From: Sphingopyxis sp. PAMC25046
Lineage (GTDB): Bacteria > Pseudomonadota > Alphaproteobacteria > Sphingomonadales > Sphingomonadaceae
DNA length: 64,000 nucleotides
Assembly: GCF_004795895.1 (NCBI RefSeq)
Contig: NZ_CP039250.1
Location: forward strand, 434,001-498,000
Direction of reading: 5' to 3'
The position numbers and the translations under genes are program-made. The notes below the pieces were generated by a model that was not told the origin of the DNA, made no database searches, and saw only the letters and a list, made by a program, of their open reading frames with translations. Every line of letters begins with the position of its first letter. The first letter of the stretch is position 1. This document shows positions 53,729 through 62,177 of the stretch, one piece after another.

Positions 53729-53960
53729 GGACTTTAGGGGCGCGTTACAGGGTCGAGCGGACAAGGGGCTTTTCATAACGACCGGCCATTTCACCAGCCA
53801 AGCATCCGACGAAGCCACACGCGACGGAGCAATCGCGATCGATTTGATTGATGGAGATCGCCTTTGCGATCTTCTGAAAGAGAATAAGCTGGGCGTCGAA
53901 ACGGAGATGATCGAAAGAGTCAAAATCGATCCGGATTGGTTCGGCGGTATTTGACCTCAA

Positions 53961-54632
53961 ATGAAAAAGGCCGATATTTTCGAATTCTACCGCCGTCTCG
54001 CCGAGCTCAACCCCAGTCCCGAGACCGAGCTGGAGTTTGGGAATACCTATCAGCTGCTCGTCGCGGTCGTGCTCTCGGCGCAGGCGACCGACGTCGGGGT
54101 GAACAAGGCGACGCGGAAACTGTTTCGGGAGGTGAAGAGTCCGCAGCAGATGGTCGATCTCGGCGAAGAGGGGCTCAAGCAGCACATCAAGACGATCGGG
54201 CTGTTCAACGCGAAGGCGAAAAATGTCATCGCGCTCAGCGAAATCCTCCTCCGCGATTTTGATGGTGAGGTACCCGCCGACCGCGACACGCTCGTCGAGC
54301 TGCCCGGCGTCGGGCGCAAGACCGCCAATGTCGTGATGAACTGCGCCTTCGGAGCTGAAACCTTCGCGGTCGACACTCATATCTTTCGCGTCGGCAACCG
54401 CACCGGCCTCGCCCCCGGCAAAACCCCGCTCGCGGTCGAAAAGAAGCTCGACAAGGAAACGCCCGCGCCTTTCCGCGTCGGCGCGCATCACTGGCTGATT
54501 CTCCACGGCCGCTACATCTGCAAGGCGCGCACCCCCGAATGCTGGCGCTGCCCGGTCGCCGACCTCTGCCGTTACAAGCCCAAGACGCCCGCGCCCAAGG
54601 GCCGGGGACGCGCCGAAGCCGCCCCCGGCTAA
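53961..54632 (+). CDS. nth: Endonuclease III
   Basis: A 223-aa DNA glycosylase/AP lyase for oxidised pyrimidines. The helix-hairpin-helix LPGVGRKTANVV carries the catalytic Lys; the VDTHIFRV run carries the catalytic Asp. The 4Fe-4S cluster pattern C-X6-C-X2-C-X5-C appears as CKARTPECWRCPVADLC. It has a short basic Ala/Pro tail. It begins six bases after the remnant of mrr, so it may once have been directly downstream of dapB. Confidence 0.95.
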   Translation: MKKADIFEFYRRLAELNPSPETELEFGNTYQLLVAVVLSAQATDVGVNKATRKLFREVKSPQQMVDLGEEGLKQHIKTIGLFNAKAKNVIALSEILLRDFDGEVPADRDTLVELPGVGRKTANVVMNCAFGAETFAVDTHIFRVGNRTGLAPGKTPLAVEKKLDKETPAPFRVGAHHWLILHGRYICKARTPECWRCPVADLCRYKPKTPAPKGRGRAEAAPG

Positions 54633-54635
54633 CCG

Positions 54636-55349
54636 TCAGGCGCCGAACGCCCCGTCGATCGTGTGCATCGCACCGGTGACGAAACCCGCTTCGGGACCCG
54701 CCAGCCAGGCGACCATGCCCGCGACCTCTTCGGGCCGCCCGTGGCGCTTGATCGCCATGAAGCTGTGCATCAGTTCGCGCATCGGGCCGTCCTCGGGGTT
54801 CGCGTCGGTGTCGATCGGGCCCGGTTGCACGATGTTGATCGTAATCCCGCGCGGCCCGAAATCGCGCGCCAGCCCGCGCGCCATGCCCTGCAGCGCCGAT
54901 TTGCTCAGCGCATAGGATGCCATGCCGGGGACGGGCATGCGGTCGCCGTTGACCGATCCGATGACGATGATACGGCCGCCGTCGGGCATCTGCCGCGCCG
55001 CCTCGACCGACGCATGATAGGGGGCGGTGACATTGACGCGGATCAACCGGTCGACGTCGTCGGGGTCGAGGTCGAGTGCATCGCCGAACAGCGCAAAGCC
55101 CGCATTGACGACGAGAATGTCGAGCGGGCCGCTCTCGCGCACGCGCGCGATCACCGCATCGCGGTCGCTGCTGTCGGTCGGCACCGCGCTCGTTCCGGTC
55201 TCGGCCGCGAGCTGTTCGGCCGCCTCGCGCGAGCCATTATAGGTGAAGACGACCTTCGCGCCGTCGGCGGCGAAGCGGCGCACGATCGCCGCGCCGATCC
55301 CGCGGCTGCCGCCGAGGACGAGAACGGATTTTCCTTGGAATGCGGACAT
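54636..55349 (-). CDS. bdcA: SDR-family oxidoreductase, BdcA-like
   Basis: A 237-aa short-chain dehydrogenase closely resembling Escherichia coli BdcA, recalled as a cyclic-di-GMP-binding biofilm-dispersal protein. Cofactor motif GGSRGIGAAIVRRF. The active-site Ser (IGSVNGDRM), Tyr-X3-Lys (YALSKSAL) and the VQPGPIDTDANP loop are intact. The C-terminal segment GAMHTIDGAFGA is shared with BdcA. It is divergent from a bdcR-like regulator with operator palindromes between. The natural substrate is not known. Confidence 0.87.
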   Translation of the reverse strand: MSAFQGKSVLVLGGSRGIGAAIVRRFAADGAKVVFTYNGSREAAEQLAAETGTSAVPTDSSDRDAVIARVRESGPLDILVVNAGFALFGDALDLDPDDVDRLIRVNVTAPYHASVEAARQMPDGGRIIVIGSVNGDRMPVPGMASYALSKSALQGMARGLARDFGPRGITINIVQPGPIDTDANPEDGPMRELMHSFMAIKRHGRPEEVAGMVAWLAGPEAGFVTGAMHTIDGAFGA

Positions 55350-55370
55350 AGGGAGATTCCTTGCTAATTA

Positions 55371-55388
55371 ATGTAGGGAGCACTACAT
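55371..55388. promoter_or_regulatory. Palindromic operator in the bdcA-bdcR intergenic region
   Basis: ATGTAG and CTACAT are perfect arms separated by six bases, 17 bases before the bdcA start. This is a likely binding site for the divergent TetR-type BdcR. Confidence 0.65.
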
Positions 55389-55416
55389 AAAATCGCGAAA
55401 GCCATCTTCAAGGTAT

Positions 55417-55436
55417 TTTGTAATAGTGACTACAAA
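55417..55436. promoter_or_regulatory. Second operator-like repeat overlapping the bdcR start
   Basis: TTTGTA and TACAAA arms are separated by eight bases. The GTG start of bdcR lies in the spacer, which would suit autorepression. Confidence 0.5.
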
Positions 55437-56016
55437 TAAATCCAGAACTCGCGGCCGCCCGCGCCGTTTCGATCCCGAAGCGGCGGTTGCGACCGCGCAG
55501 CGGCTCTTTCACGCGCGCGGCTATGACGCGGTCAGCGTCGCGGACGTTACCGATGCGCTCGGCATCAATCCGCCCAGCTTCTATGCCGCCTTCGGCAGCA
55601 AGGCCGGCCTTTACCAGCGCGTGCTCGATCACTGGACCGATACCGAAGCGATCCCGCTCGCCGACATATTGCGCGCCGATGTCCCCGTTTCCACTGCCCT
55701 CGCGGCGATGCTCGAGGACGCCGCGCGCCGCTATGCGTCCGGTCCGGCCGCGGGCGGCTGCCTCGTGCTCGAAGGCACGCGCTGCAACGACGACGGCGCG
55801 CGCGAAGCTGCGCGGGTGCTCAATCTGGGTGCCGAAGCCTTTATTCGCGACTATGTCGCGGCCCGCCATCCCGATGCCGCCGACGAGGTCACCGATTTCG
55901 TCAGCACGACGATGTCGGGGCTGTCGGCAAAGGCGCGTAGCGGGCACGACCTGCCTCGTCTGCTCGCTACCGCTCGCCTCGCCGGCCGCGTCCTCGCGCA
56001 AATCCTTCCTGCATGA
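55426..56016 (+). CDS. bdcR: TetR-family regulator, BdcR-like
   Basis: A 196-aa repressor. The N-terminal helix-turn-helix runs through RGRPRRFDPEAAV, AVSVADVTDALGI and PPSFYAAFGSKAGLY, strikingly like Escherichia coli BdcR. TDFVSTTMSGLSAKAR near the C-terminus is also shared. The GTG start follows AAGG. Divergent orientation with bdcA and two palindromes in 76 bases support autoregulation and control of bdcA. Confidence 0.87.
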   Translation: MTTNKSRTRGRPRRFDPEAAVATAQRLFHARGYDAVSVADVTDALGINPPSFYAAFGSKAGLYQRVLDHWTDTEAIPLADILRADVPVSTALAAMLEDAARRYASGPAAGGCLVLEGTRCNDDGAREAARVLNLGAEAFIRDYVAARHPDAADEVTDFVSTTMSGLSAKARSGHDLPRLLATARLAGRVLAQILPA

Positions 56017-56083
56017 ACGACGCTTCGGCTGCGACGCCGATGCCCCCTTGCGAAGCCGCGCGGACGCGGCATAGTCCGTTTCC

Positions 56084-57457
56084 ATGCGCAACCTTACCGC
56101 TCCGCTCGCTCTCGCTGCCGCCTTGCTCGCCGCCGCGCCCGTCCACGCCAAGCCCGCCGATCCTGCGGTGGCGAAAAAGATACTAAAGGACAGCGTCGCG
56201 ATCCCGACCGTCGAGGGCCGCGGCAAGGTGCCCGAACTCGCCGCCTATTATGCCGGGGTGCTCAAGGCGGCGGGTTATGCCGACAGCGACATCGAAATCA
56301 CCCCGATGGGCGAAACCGCGACCTTCGCCGCGACGCTCCACGGCACGACGAAGGAAAAACCGATCGTGCTGCTCGGTCATATGGACGTCGTCGAGGCCGA
56401 TCCCAAGGACTGGACGCGCGACCCCTTCGTGCCGGTCGAGGAAAATGGCTATATTTTCGGGCGCGGGTCGGAAGACAACAAGTTCGACATTTCGATGATG
56501 GTCGCGACGATGGCGCAGCTCAAAAAGGACGGGTTCAAGCCGAAGCGGTCGATCATCCTGCTTTTGTCGGGCGACGAGGAAACCTCAATGACGACGACGC
56601 GCGCGCTCGCGGCCAAATATAAGAACGCCGAATTCGCGTTGAACGGCGATGGCGGCGGCGGGCTGATCGCCGAGGACGGCAAGCCGCAATATTACGCCCT
56701 GCAGGCGGGCGAAAAAACCTATGCCGATTTCACGCTCGAAGTCACCAACCCCGGCGGCCACAGCTCGCGCCCGTCGGACGTCAATGCGATCGTCCAGCTC
56801 GCGAATGCGCTCGCCAAGGTCGGCGCCTATCGCTTCGCGCCGCAGCAGAACGAGCTGACCAAGGTCGGTATGCCGATCGTCGCCGAGCAGGTCGGCGGCG
56901 AGATCGGCGCGGCGTTGAAGGCGTTCGCCGCCAACCCGGCCGATGCAAAAGCGATCGCGACGATCCGCGCCGAGCCCGAATATGTCGGCCAGATCGGCAC
57001 GACCTGCGTGCCGACTCTGGTCAAGGGCGGCCATGCCGAAAATGCGCTGCCCCAGCGCGCGACCGCGAACATCAACTGCCGCATCTTTCCCGGCGTGCCG
57101 GTCGAAACCGTGCGCGCCGAGCTCGAAAAGGTGATCGCCGACCCCGCGGTCAAGGTGAACACCGATCCCGACGCCAGCGCCAGCGATGCCTCGCCGCTGC
57201 GCCCCGATGTGATGGCGGCGGTGAAAAAGGCGGTGCACGCCCGCGCGTCCGGCCTGCCGATCATCCCGTCGATGAGCGCGGGGGCGACCGATAGCTATCA
57301 TTTCCGCGCGCAGGGCGTGCCGAGCTACGGCGTCGCGGGGCTCTTCTCGAAAGCGAGCGACAGCTTCGCCCACGGCCTCAACGAGCGCGTCCCCGTCGAC
57401 GCGATCGCCCCCGCGCTCGCGCATTGGGACAGCCTGCTGCGCGATTTGTCGAAGTGA
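56084..57457 (+). CDS. M20-family metallopeptidase/hydrolase
   Basis: A 457-aa exported enzyme. The signal peptide ends near AAPVHAK. Zinc ligands and catalytic residues are visible: LLGHMDVV (His, Asp), GRGSEDNKFD, and SGDEETS (Glu-Glu), with a dimerisation domain after NPGGHSSRP. The final His ligand is in FAHGLNERV. It belongs to the M20/M25/M40 amidohydrolase group and probably splits small peptides or acyl-amino acids in the periplasm. The exact substrate is unknown. Confidence 0.9.
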   Translation: MRNLTAPLALAAALLAAAPVHAKPADPAVAKKILKDSVAIPTVEGRGKVPELAAYYAGVLKAAGYADSDIEITPMGETATFAATLHGTTKEKPIVLLGHMDVVEADPKDWTRDPFVPVEENGYIFGRGSEDNKFDISMMVATMAQLKKDGFKPKRSIILLLSGDEETSMTTTRALAAKYKNAEFALNGDGGGGLIAEDGKPQYYALQAGEKTYADFTLEVTNPGGHSSRPSDVNAIVQLANALAKVGAYRFAPQQNELTKVGMPIVAEQVGGEIGAALKAFAANPADAKAIATIRAEPEYVGQIGTTCVPTLVKGGHAENALPQRATANINCRIFPGVPVETVRAELEKVIADPAVKVNTDPDASASDASPLRPDVMAAVKKAVHARASGLPIIPSMSAGATDSYHFRAQGVPSYGVAGLFSKASDSFAHGLNERVPVDAIAPALAHWDSLLRDLSK

Positions 57458-57459
57458 CT

Positions 57460-57482
57460 CCTTCTCCGCTTGGGGGAGAAGG
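57460..57482. terminator. Hairpin between convergent M20 and tetR genes
   Basis: A perfect 8-bp stem, CCTTCTCC (57460-57467) with GGAGAAGG (57475-57482), with a 7-base loop directly follows the M20 stop. It forms the start of a dispersed-repeat-like stretch reaching about 57535. There is no strong T-run, so its terminator role is uncertain. Confidence 0.45.
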
Positions 57483-57536
57483 ATACGCAGCCTTGCCGCG
57501 AAGCGGCTAGGCGAAGTTGGATGAGGGTGAGGGCGG

Positions 57537-58130
57537 TTAGGGCAGCAACGCCCCCACCGCCCTTTCGACCATCTGCACCGCCGCCTCGGCGCCGAAACTT
57601 TCAGGGTCGAGCGACAATTCGAGCCACAGCCCATCGACCATCGCGGTGAGCATGATCGCGAGCCGCCCGGCGTCGGCTGCTCCGCAAAGGGCAAGCAGTT
57701 CGCCGAGCCGCGCGCGATAGCCCGCGTAACTTTCCGCATGGATTTCGGCCATGCGCGCGTCGCTGCGCGCTAACGCCCAGAAGGCGGTCCATGCGCCGAG
57801 CAGCTCGGGGTCGGTCACCGGCGGGCGGAAGCTCGCGGTCAGATAGGCGGTCAGCCGCGCGCGGGGATCGGCCCCGGCCGCGTCCTCCGACGCCGCGAAA
57901 ATCGCGTCCATCCGGTCGCTCGTCGCCTGATAGGTCGCGGCGACCAGATCGTCGATGCCGCCGAAATAATGGCGCAGCAGACCCGGCGACACCCCCGCCT
58001 TTGCGCAGATCGCGCGCACGTTCGTTCCCGCAAGGCCATGTTCCGCGAGCACCGCAGCAGTCGCTTCGATCAGGTCCGCCCGGCGGGCATCGGCGCTTTC
58101 GCGCGTAAAGGCTTGGCGAGCGGCGGTCAT
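57537..58130 (-). CDS. TetR-family regulator of the oxygenase cluster
   Basis: A 197-aa repressor with an N-terminal helix-turn-helix (GLAGTNVRAICAKAGVSPGL, then RHYFGGIDDLV) and a BetI-like C-terminal part (DGLWLELSLDPESF). An in-frame ATG at 58142 is possible, but it falls inside the 22-bp palindrome, so 58130 is preferred. It is divergent from the Rieske gene with only 33 bases between starts. The ligand is probably a substrate of the downstream oxygenases. Confidence 0.87.
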   Translation of the reverse strand: MTAARQAFTRESADARRADLIEATAAVLAEHGLAGTNVRAICAKAGVSPGLLRHYFGGIDDLVAATYQATSDRMDAIFAASEDAAGADPRARLTAYLTASFRPPVTDPELLGAWTAFWALARSDARMAEIHAESYAGYRARLGELLALCGAADAGRLAIMLTAMVDGLWLELSLDPESFGAEAAVQMVERAVGALLP

Positions 58131-58153
58131 ATTGTTATACATATGTATAACAA
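58113..58153 (+). promoter_or_regulatory. Promoter of the oxygenase cluster with 22-bp perfect palindromic operator
   Basis: TTGGCG (58113-58118) and TATACA (58136-58141) are 17 bases apart. The -10 lies inside a perfect 22-bp palindrome at 58132-58153, with half-site TTGTTATACAT. A TetR-type repressor bound here would block both divergent genes. Confidence 0.7.
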
Positions 58154-58163
58154 GGATCCGACC

Positions 58164-59336
58164 ATGGCAACGCTACGCGACACCTTCGACAACTTCCAGA
58201 ACATCGACCCCCTCGACGGCTGGTCGCTCCCGGCGTGGACCTACAGCGACCCCGACTTCCACGCCGCAGAGATGGCGCGCATCTTCCGCCCGAGCTGGCA
58301 GGTCGTCTGCCACGACAGCGACATCCCGAATGCGGGCGACTGGCACAGCATCGACTATTGCGGCGAGAGCGTCATCCTCGTCCGCGGTACCGACCGCATC
58401 GTCCGCGCCTTTACCAACGTCTGCCGCCACCGCGGTTCGCGCCTCGTCGACGGTGCGGCGGGCTGCGCGAAAAAGCTCGTCTGTCCCTATCACGCGTGGA
58501 CCTACGAGCTCGACGGCCGGCTGACCGGCGTGCCCGATTCGGCAAGCTACCCGACACTCGACAAGGGCAAGGCGGGGCTCGTTCCGGTCGGGCTCGAACA
58601 ATGGCGCGGTTTCTGGTTCGTCCGGCTCGACGACGACGGCGGTCCGTCGGTCACATCGATGATGGCGCCCTATGAGGCAATGATCGAGCCTTATCGCTTC
58701 GAGGAACTCGGTGCGCTCGGCCGCGTCACGCTTCGCCCGCGCGAGGTGAACTGGAAGAATGTCGGCGACAATTATTCGGACGGTCTCCACATTCCAGTCG
58801 CGCATCCGGGCCTGACGCGCCTGTTCGGCAAAAGCTATGGTGTCGAGGCCGAGGAGCGCGTCGATCGCATGTGGGGCGATTTGAGCGACCGGCCGTCGGC
58901 GAACTGGTCCGAACGAATGTACCAGCGGCTGCTGCCTCCGGTGCCGCACCTGCCGGAAGCGAACCAGCGCCATTGGCTCTATTTCAAGCTCTGGCCGAAC
59001 GTCGCCTTCGACATCTATCCCGACCAGGTCGATTTCATGCAGTGGCTGCCGACCGGCCCGACGAGCTGCCTGATCCGCGAGATCAGCTATGTCCTCCCCG
59101 ATGCGCGCCGCGAGATGAAGGCGGCGCGCTACCTCAACTGGCGTATCAACCGCCAGGTCAATGCCGAGGATACGGCGCTGATCACGCGCGTCCAGCAGGG
59201 CATGGCGTCGAAGACATTCTCGATGGGTCCGCTCAGCGACAAGGAAGTGTGCCTCAAGCATTTCTGTTCGCGGATGCGCGACCTGATCCCCGAAGCACGA
59301 CAGGAGCACGCCCCGCCGCCGGGGTGGAGCCGCTAA
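58164..59336 (+). CDS. Rieske-type ring-hydroxylating oxygenase, alpha subunit
   Basis: A 390-aa oxygenase. The Rieske [2Fe-2S] ligands are Cys87-X-His89 (CRHRG) and Cys107-X2-His110 (CPYHAW). The mononuclear iron site has Asp206 with His209 and His214 (SDGLHIPVAHPG). The start at 58164 has AAGGA upstream; an ATG at 58143 lies in the operator. No beta subunit or dedicated reductase is adjacent. Overall it resembles the single-component alpha subunits that act on aromatics or on quaternary amines. Substrate unknown. Confidence 0.9.
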   Translation: MATLRDTFDNFQNIDPLDGWSLPAWTYSDPDFHAAEMARIFRPSWQVVCHDSDIPNAGDWHSIDYCGESVILVRGTDRIVRAFTNVCRHRGSRLVDGAAGCAKKLVCPYHAWTYELDGRLTGVPDSASYPTLDKGKAGLVPVGLEQWRGFWFVRLDDDGGPSVTSMMAPYEAMIEPYRFEELGALGRVTLRPREVNWKNVGDNYSDGLHIPVAHPGLTRLFGKSYGVEAEERVDRMWGDLSDRPSANWSERMYQRLLPPVPHLPEANQRHWLYFKLWPNVAFDIYPDQVDFMQWLPTGPTSCLIREISYVLPDARREMKAARYLNWRINRQVNAEDTALITRVQQGMASKTFSMGPLSDKEVCLKHFCSRMRDLIPEARQEHAPPPGWSR

Positions 59337-59361
59337 CCGCTTGGTACGAGAGGAGAGGGTT

Positions 59362-60576
59362 ATGAGCGATCCGGTTATCATCGTCGGCGGCGGACCCGCG
59401 GGCATGGTCGCGGGCCTGCTCTTTGCTCGTGCGGGCGTTCGCGTGACGGTTCTCGAAAAGCACGCCGATTTCCTCCGCGATTTTCGCGGCGACACGGTGC
59501 ATCCCTCGACGCTCGAACTGTTCAACGAGATCGGGTTGCTCGAAGAACTGCTCGAGGAGCCGCACGCTGCGATCGACACGATGACGCTCAATCTGCTCGG
59601 GCGCCAATATACGATCGCGACGATGAAGCATCTGCCGGTCGCGGCGCGCTTCGTCGCGATGATGCCGCAATGGGATCTGCTCGATTTCATCGCAGGGCAG
59701 GGACGGCGCTATCCGACCTTCGACCTGCGCATGTCGACCGAGGCGGCTGGGCTGACATATGATGATGCGGGCCGCGTCAGCGGTGTGACGCTGGCGAGCG
59801 GCGAGGCTTTGCCCGCGCGACTCGTCATCGCCGCTGACGGGCGCCGTTCGGTGCTGCGCGATGCGGCCGAGTTGCCGCTTGAGGATTTGGGTGCGCCGAT
59901 GGACGTGCTCTGGTTCCGCATTCCGGTCCCGGCGGGGGTGGATATGTTAGAAGTCGCGCTCGGCACGATCGACAAGGGCGGCATGGTCGTCGCGATCCCG
60001 CGCGGCGATTATTGGCAATGCGCGCAGATCATCGAAAAGGGCGGCTTCGCGCCGATCGAGGCGCAGGGGATCGCGGCCTTTCGGAACAAGGTTGTCGAGA
60101 TCGCGCCGGGCCTCGCCGCCGGGATCGATGCGATCCGGAGCTTCGACGATGTGAAATTGCTCTCGGTCACGCTCGACCGGCTCACCCGCTGGTCGCGCCC
60201 CGGCCTGCTCGCGATCGGCGACGCGGCGCATGCGATGTCGCCCGTCGGCGGCGTCGGCATCAACCTTGCGGTGCAGGATGCGGTCGCGGCCGCGAACATT
60301 CTTGCCGTCCCCCTCGCGGCGGGCGCTGATCCCGACCCGCTGCTGGTCAAGGTCCAGGAGCGCCGGTGGAAACCGACGACGCGGATGCAGGCGATCCAGC
60401 GTTTCGCGCACCGGCGCGTGATCGAGCTGATGCTGCGCGGCGAGATTACGCGCGTGCCCTTCGCCGTCCGCCTGCTCGACGCCATCCCGCTGCTGCGCCG
60501 CATCCCCGGCCGCGTCCTCGGCCTCGGCTTCGGTCGTCAGCATGTCCAATCCCCGCTTGCGAAAGAGTTTCGATGA
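59362..60576 (+). CDS. FAD-dependent monooxygenase (UbiH/PHBH-like)
   Basis: A 404-aa flavoprotein. The N-terminal FAD motif is VIIVGGGPAGMVAGLLFARAG (quoted in part). The middle has LVIAADGRRSVLRD, and the second FAD motif is GDAAHAMSPVGGVGINLAVQ (20 residues). It hydroxylates or epoxidises an aromatic or similar substrate using NAD(P)H. AGGAGAGGG precedes the ATG at 59362. It is 25 bases after the Rieske gene and overlaps the next gene as ATGA, so the three are one operon. Confidence 0.9.
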   Translation: MSDPVIIVGGGPAGMVAGLLFARAGVRVTVLEKHADFLRDFRGDTVHPSTLELFNEIGLLEELLEEPHAAIDTMTLNLLGRQYTIATMKHLPVAARFVAMMPQWDLLDFIAGQGRRYPTFDLRMSTEAAGLTYDDAGRVSGVTLASGEALPARLVIAADGRRSVLRDAAELPLEDLGAPMDVLWFRIPVPAGVDMLEVALGTIDKGGMVVAIPRGDYWQCAQIIEKGGFAPIEAQGIAAFRNKVVEIAPGLAAGIDAIRSFDDVKLLSVTLDRLTRWSRPGLLAIGDAAHAMSPVGGVGINLAVQDAVAAANILAVPLAAGADPDPLLVKVQERRWKPTTRMQAIQRFAHRRVIELMLRGEITRVPFAVRLLDAIPLLRRIPGRVLGLGFGRQHVQSPLAKEFR

Positions 60577-62177
60577 CCAAAGCCTATGATGCGCTGATTA
60601 TCGGCGCCGGCCACAACGGCCTCGTCTGCGCCTTCTATCTTGCCAAGGCAGGGCTGAAGGTGCGGATCGTCGAGGCGCGCGACGTTGTCGGCGGCGCGGC
60701 GGTGACCGAGGAATTCGCGCCGGGCTTCCGCAATTCGGTCGCGAGCTACACGGTCAGCCTGCTCCAGCCCAAGGTGATCGCCGACATGAAGCTCGCCGAT
60801 CATGGCTATCGCGTGATCGAGCGGCCGATCAGCAACTTCTTGCCGCAGGAGGATGGCGGTTACCTGAAACTCGGCGGCGGGCTCGAACGCACCCAGGCCG
60901 AGTTCCGCAAATTCTCGGCGCGCGACGCCGAGGTGCTGCCGCAATATTATGACGCGCTCGAAAATGTCGCCGAACTGCTCCGCGACCTCGCGCTGCGCGT
61001 GCCGCCGAACGTCGGCGACGGGATGCGCACGCTGCTCGACGGCGCGCGGCAGGGGCGGCGCTTTGCCACGCTCAGCCTCGAACAACAGCGCGACGTGCTC
61101 GACCTCTTCACCAAATCGGCGCGGACGATGCTCGACAGCTGGTTCGAGAGCGAGGCTGTCAAGGCCGCCTTCGGTTTCGACGCGGTCGTCGGCAATTACG
61201 CCAGCCCCGACACGCCGGGCAGCGCCTATGTCCTCCTTCACCATGTCTTCGGAGAGGTGAACGGCAAGAAGGGTGCGTGGGGCCACAGCGTCGGCGGGAT
61301 GGGCAAGATCACCGAGATCATGGCGAAGGTTTGCCGCGACATGGGGGTCGAGATCAGCCTCGAAAGCCCGGTCGCGAAGTTGCTGGTCGATGGCGGCAAG
61401 GCGGTCGGGGTCAAGCTTGTCGGCGGCGAGGAAATCCCGGCGGCGCGCGTGATCGCCAACGTCGGGCCGAAGCTGCTCTACGAACGGATGATGGATGCGA
61501 GCGACCTGCCCGCCGACTTCCAGCGCCGGATCAAGGGCTTCAAGGCAGGCAGCGGCACTTTCCGCATGAATGTCGCGCTCAGCGAGCTTCCCAAATTCAC
61601 CTGCCTTCCCGAACCGGGTGAACACCACCAGTCGGGTATCATCCTTGCGCCGACGCTCGACTATATGGACCGCGCCTTCCTCGATGCGAAACAGCATGGC
61701 TGGTCAAAGGCGCCGATCGTCGAGATGCTGATCCCCTCGACCGTCGATGACAGCCTCGCGCCGCCGGGTTGCCACGTCGCCAGCCTCTTCTGCCAGCAGT
61801 TCGCGCCCGAGCTTCCGGACGGGCGCGACTGGGACGATGAGGAGGAAGCCGCCGCCGACTGCATCATCGACACGGTCGAGAAGCACGCGCCGGGCTTCCG
61901 CGCGAGCATCGTCGCGCAGACGCGCCTGTCGCCCAAGGGCCTCGAACGCAAGTTCGGGCTCGTCGGCGGCGACATCATGCACGGCAATATGAGCCTTGAC
62001 CAGCTGTGGGCTGCGCGGCCGGTGCTGGGCAATGGCGGGTATCGCGGGCCGGTGCAGGGCCTCTATATGTGCGGCGCCGGGACGCATCCGGGCGGCGGCG
62101 TCACCGGGGCACCGGGACATAACGCCGCGCAGGTGATCCTACGCGACCGGGGATTCTTCGCCCCGCGCTGGCGCTGA
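60573..62177 (+). CDS. NAD(P)/FAD-dependent oxidoreductase, phytoene-desaturase-like
   Basis: A 534-aa flavoprotein of the phytoene dehydrogenase/amine oxidase group. The N-terminus has ALIIGAGHNGLVCAFYLAKA followed by the ribose-binding Glu in VEARDVVGGAA. The C-terminal FAD motif is YMCGAGTHPGGGVTGAPG. No other carotenoid genes are near, so a pigment role is unlikely. With the Rieske and FAD monooxygenase genes it suggests an oxidative catabolic route. The ATG overlaps the upstream stop. It overlaps the convergent permease by 39 bases. Confidence 0.88.
   Translation: MTKAYDALIIGAGHNGLVCAFYLAKAGLKVRIVEARDVVGGAAVTEEFAPGFRNSVASYTVSLLQPKVIADMKLADHGYRVIERPISNFLPQEDGGYLKLGGGLERTQAEFRKFSARDAEVLPQYYDALENVAELLRDLALRVPPNVGDGMRTLLDGARQGRRFATLSLEQQRDVLDLFTKSARTMLDSWFESEAVKAAFGFDAVVGNYASPDTPGSAYVLLHHVFGEVNGKKGAWGHSVGGMGKITEIMAKVCRDMGVEISLESPVAKLLVDGGKAVGVKLVGGEEIPAARVIANVGPKLLYERMMDASDLPADFQRRIKGFKAGSGTFRMNVALSELPKFTCLPEPGEHHQSGIILAPTLDYMDRAFLDAKQHGWSKAPIVEMLIPSTVDDSLAPPGCHVASLFCQQFAPELPDGRDWDDEEEAAADCIIDTVEKHAPGFRASIVAQTRLSPKGLERKFGLVGGDIMHGNMSLDQLWAARPVLGNGGYRGPVQGLYMCGAGTHPGGGVTGAPGHNAAQVILRDRGFFAPRWR

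Larger units (their letters stand above)
52198..53954 (+). pseudogene. mrr: Mrr-type restriction endonuclease, split by an IS element
   Basis: Without the insertion (849-bp IS plus 2-bp duplication) the frame joins exactly and encodes 301 aa. An N-terminal Mrr winged-helix domain (about 8-95) precedes a PD-(D/E)xK domain with SGDGGIDG and FQCKRWKG. The break comes right after the nuclease motif (GSKEIR), and the truncated reading ends with Pro-Cys-stop at 52887. The 3' part (from about 53728) keeps FITTGHFTSQA. Mrr enzymes cut modified DNA. The gene is visibly poorer in GC than dapB and nth, between which it sits, which suggests it was acquired. It starts in an ATGA overlap with dapB. Confidence 0.88.

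Noticed and set aside
60573..62177. Carotenoid (phytoene) desaturase CrtI
   Set aside because: Only the general FAD fold is shared. No crtB, crtE or other pigment genes are nearby, and the gene is fused into an oxygenase operon.
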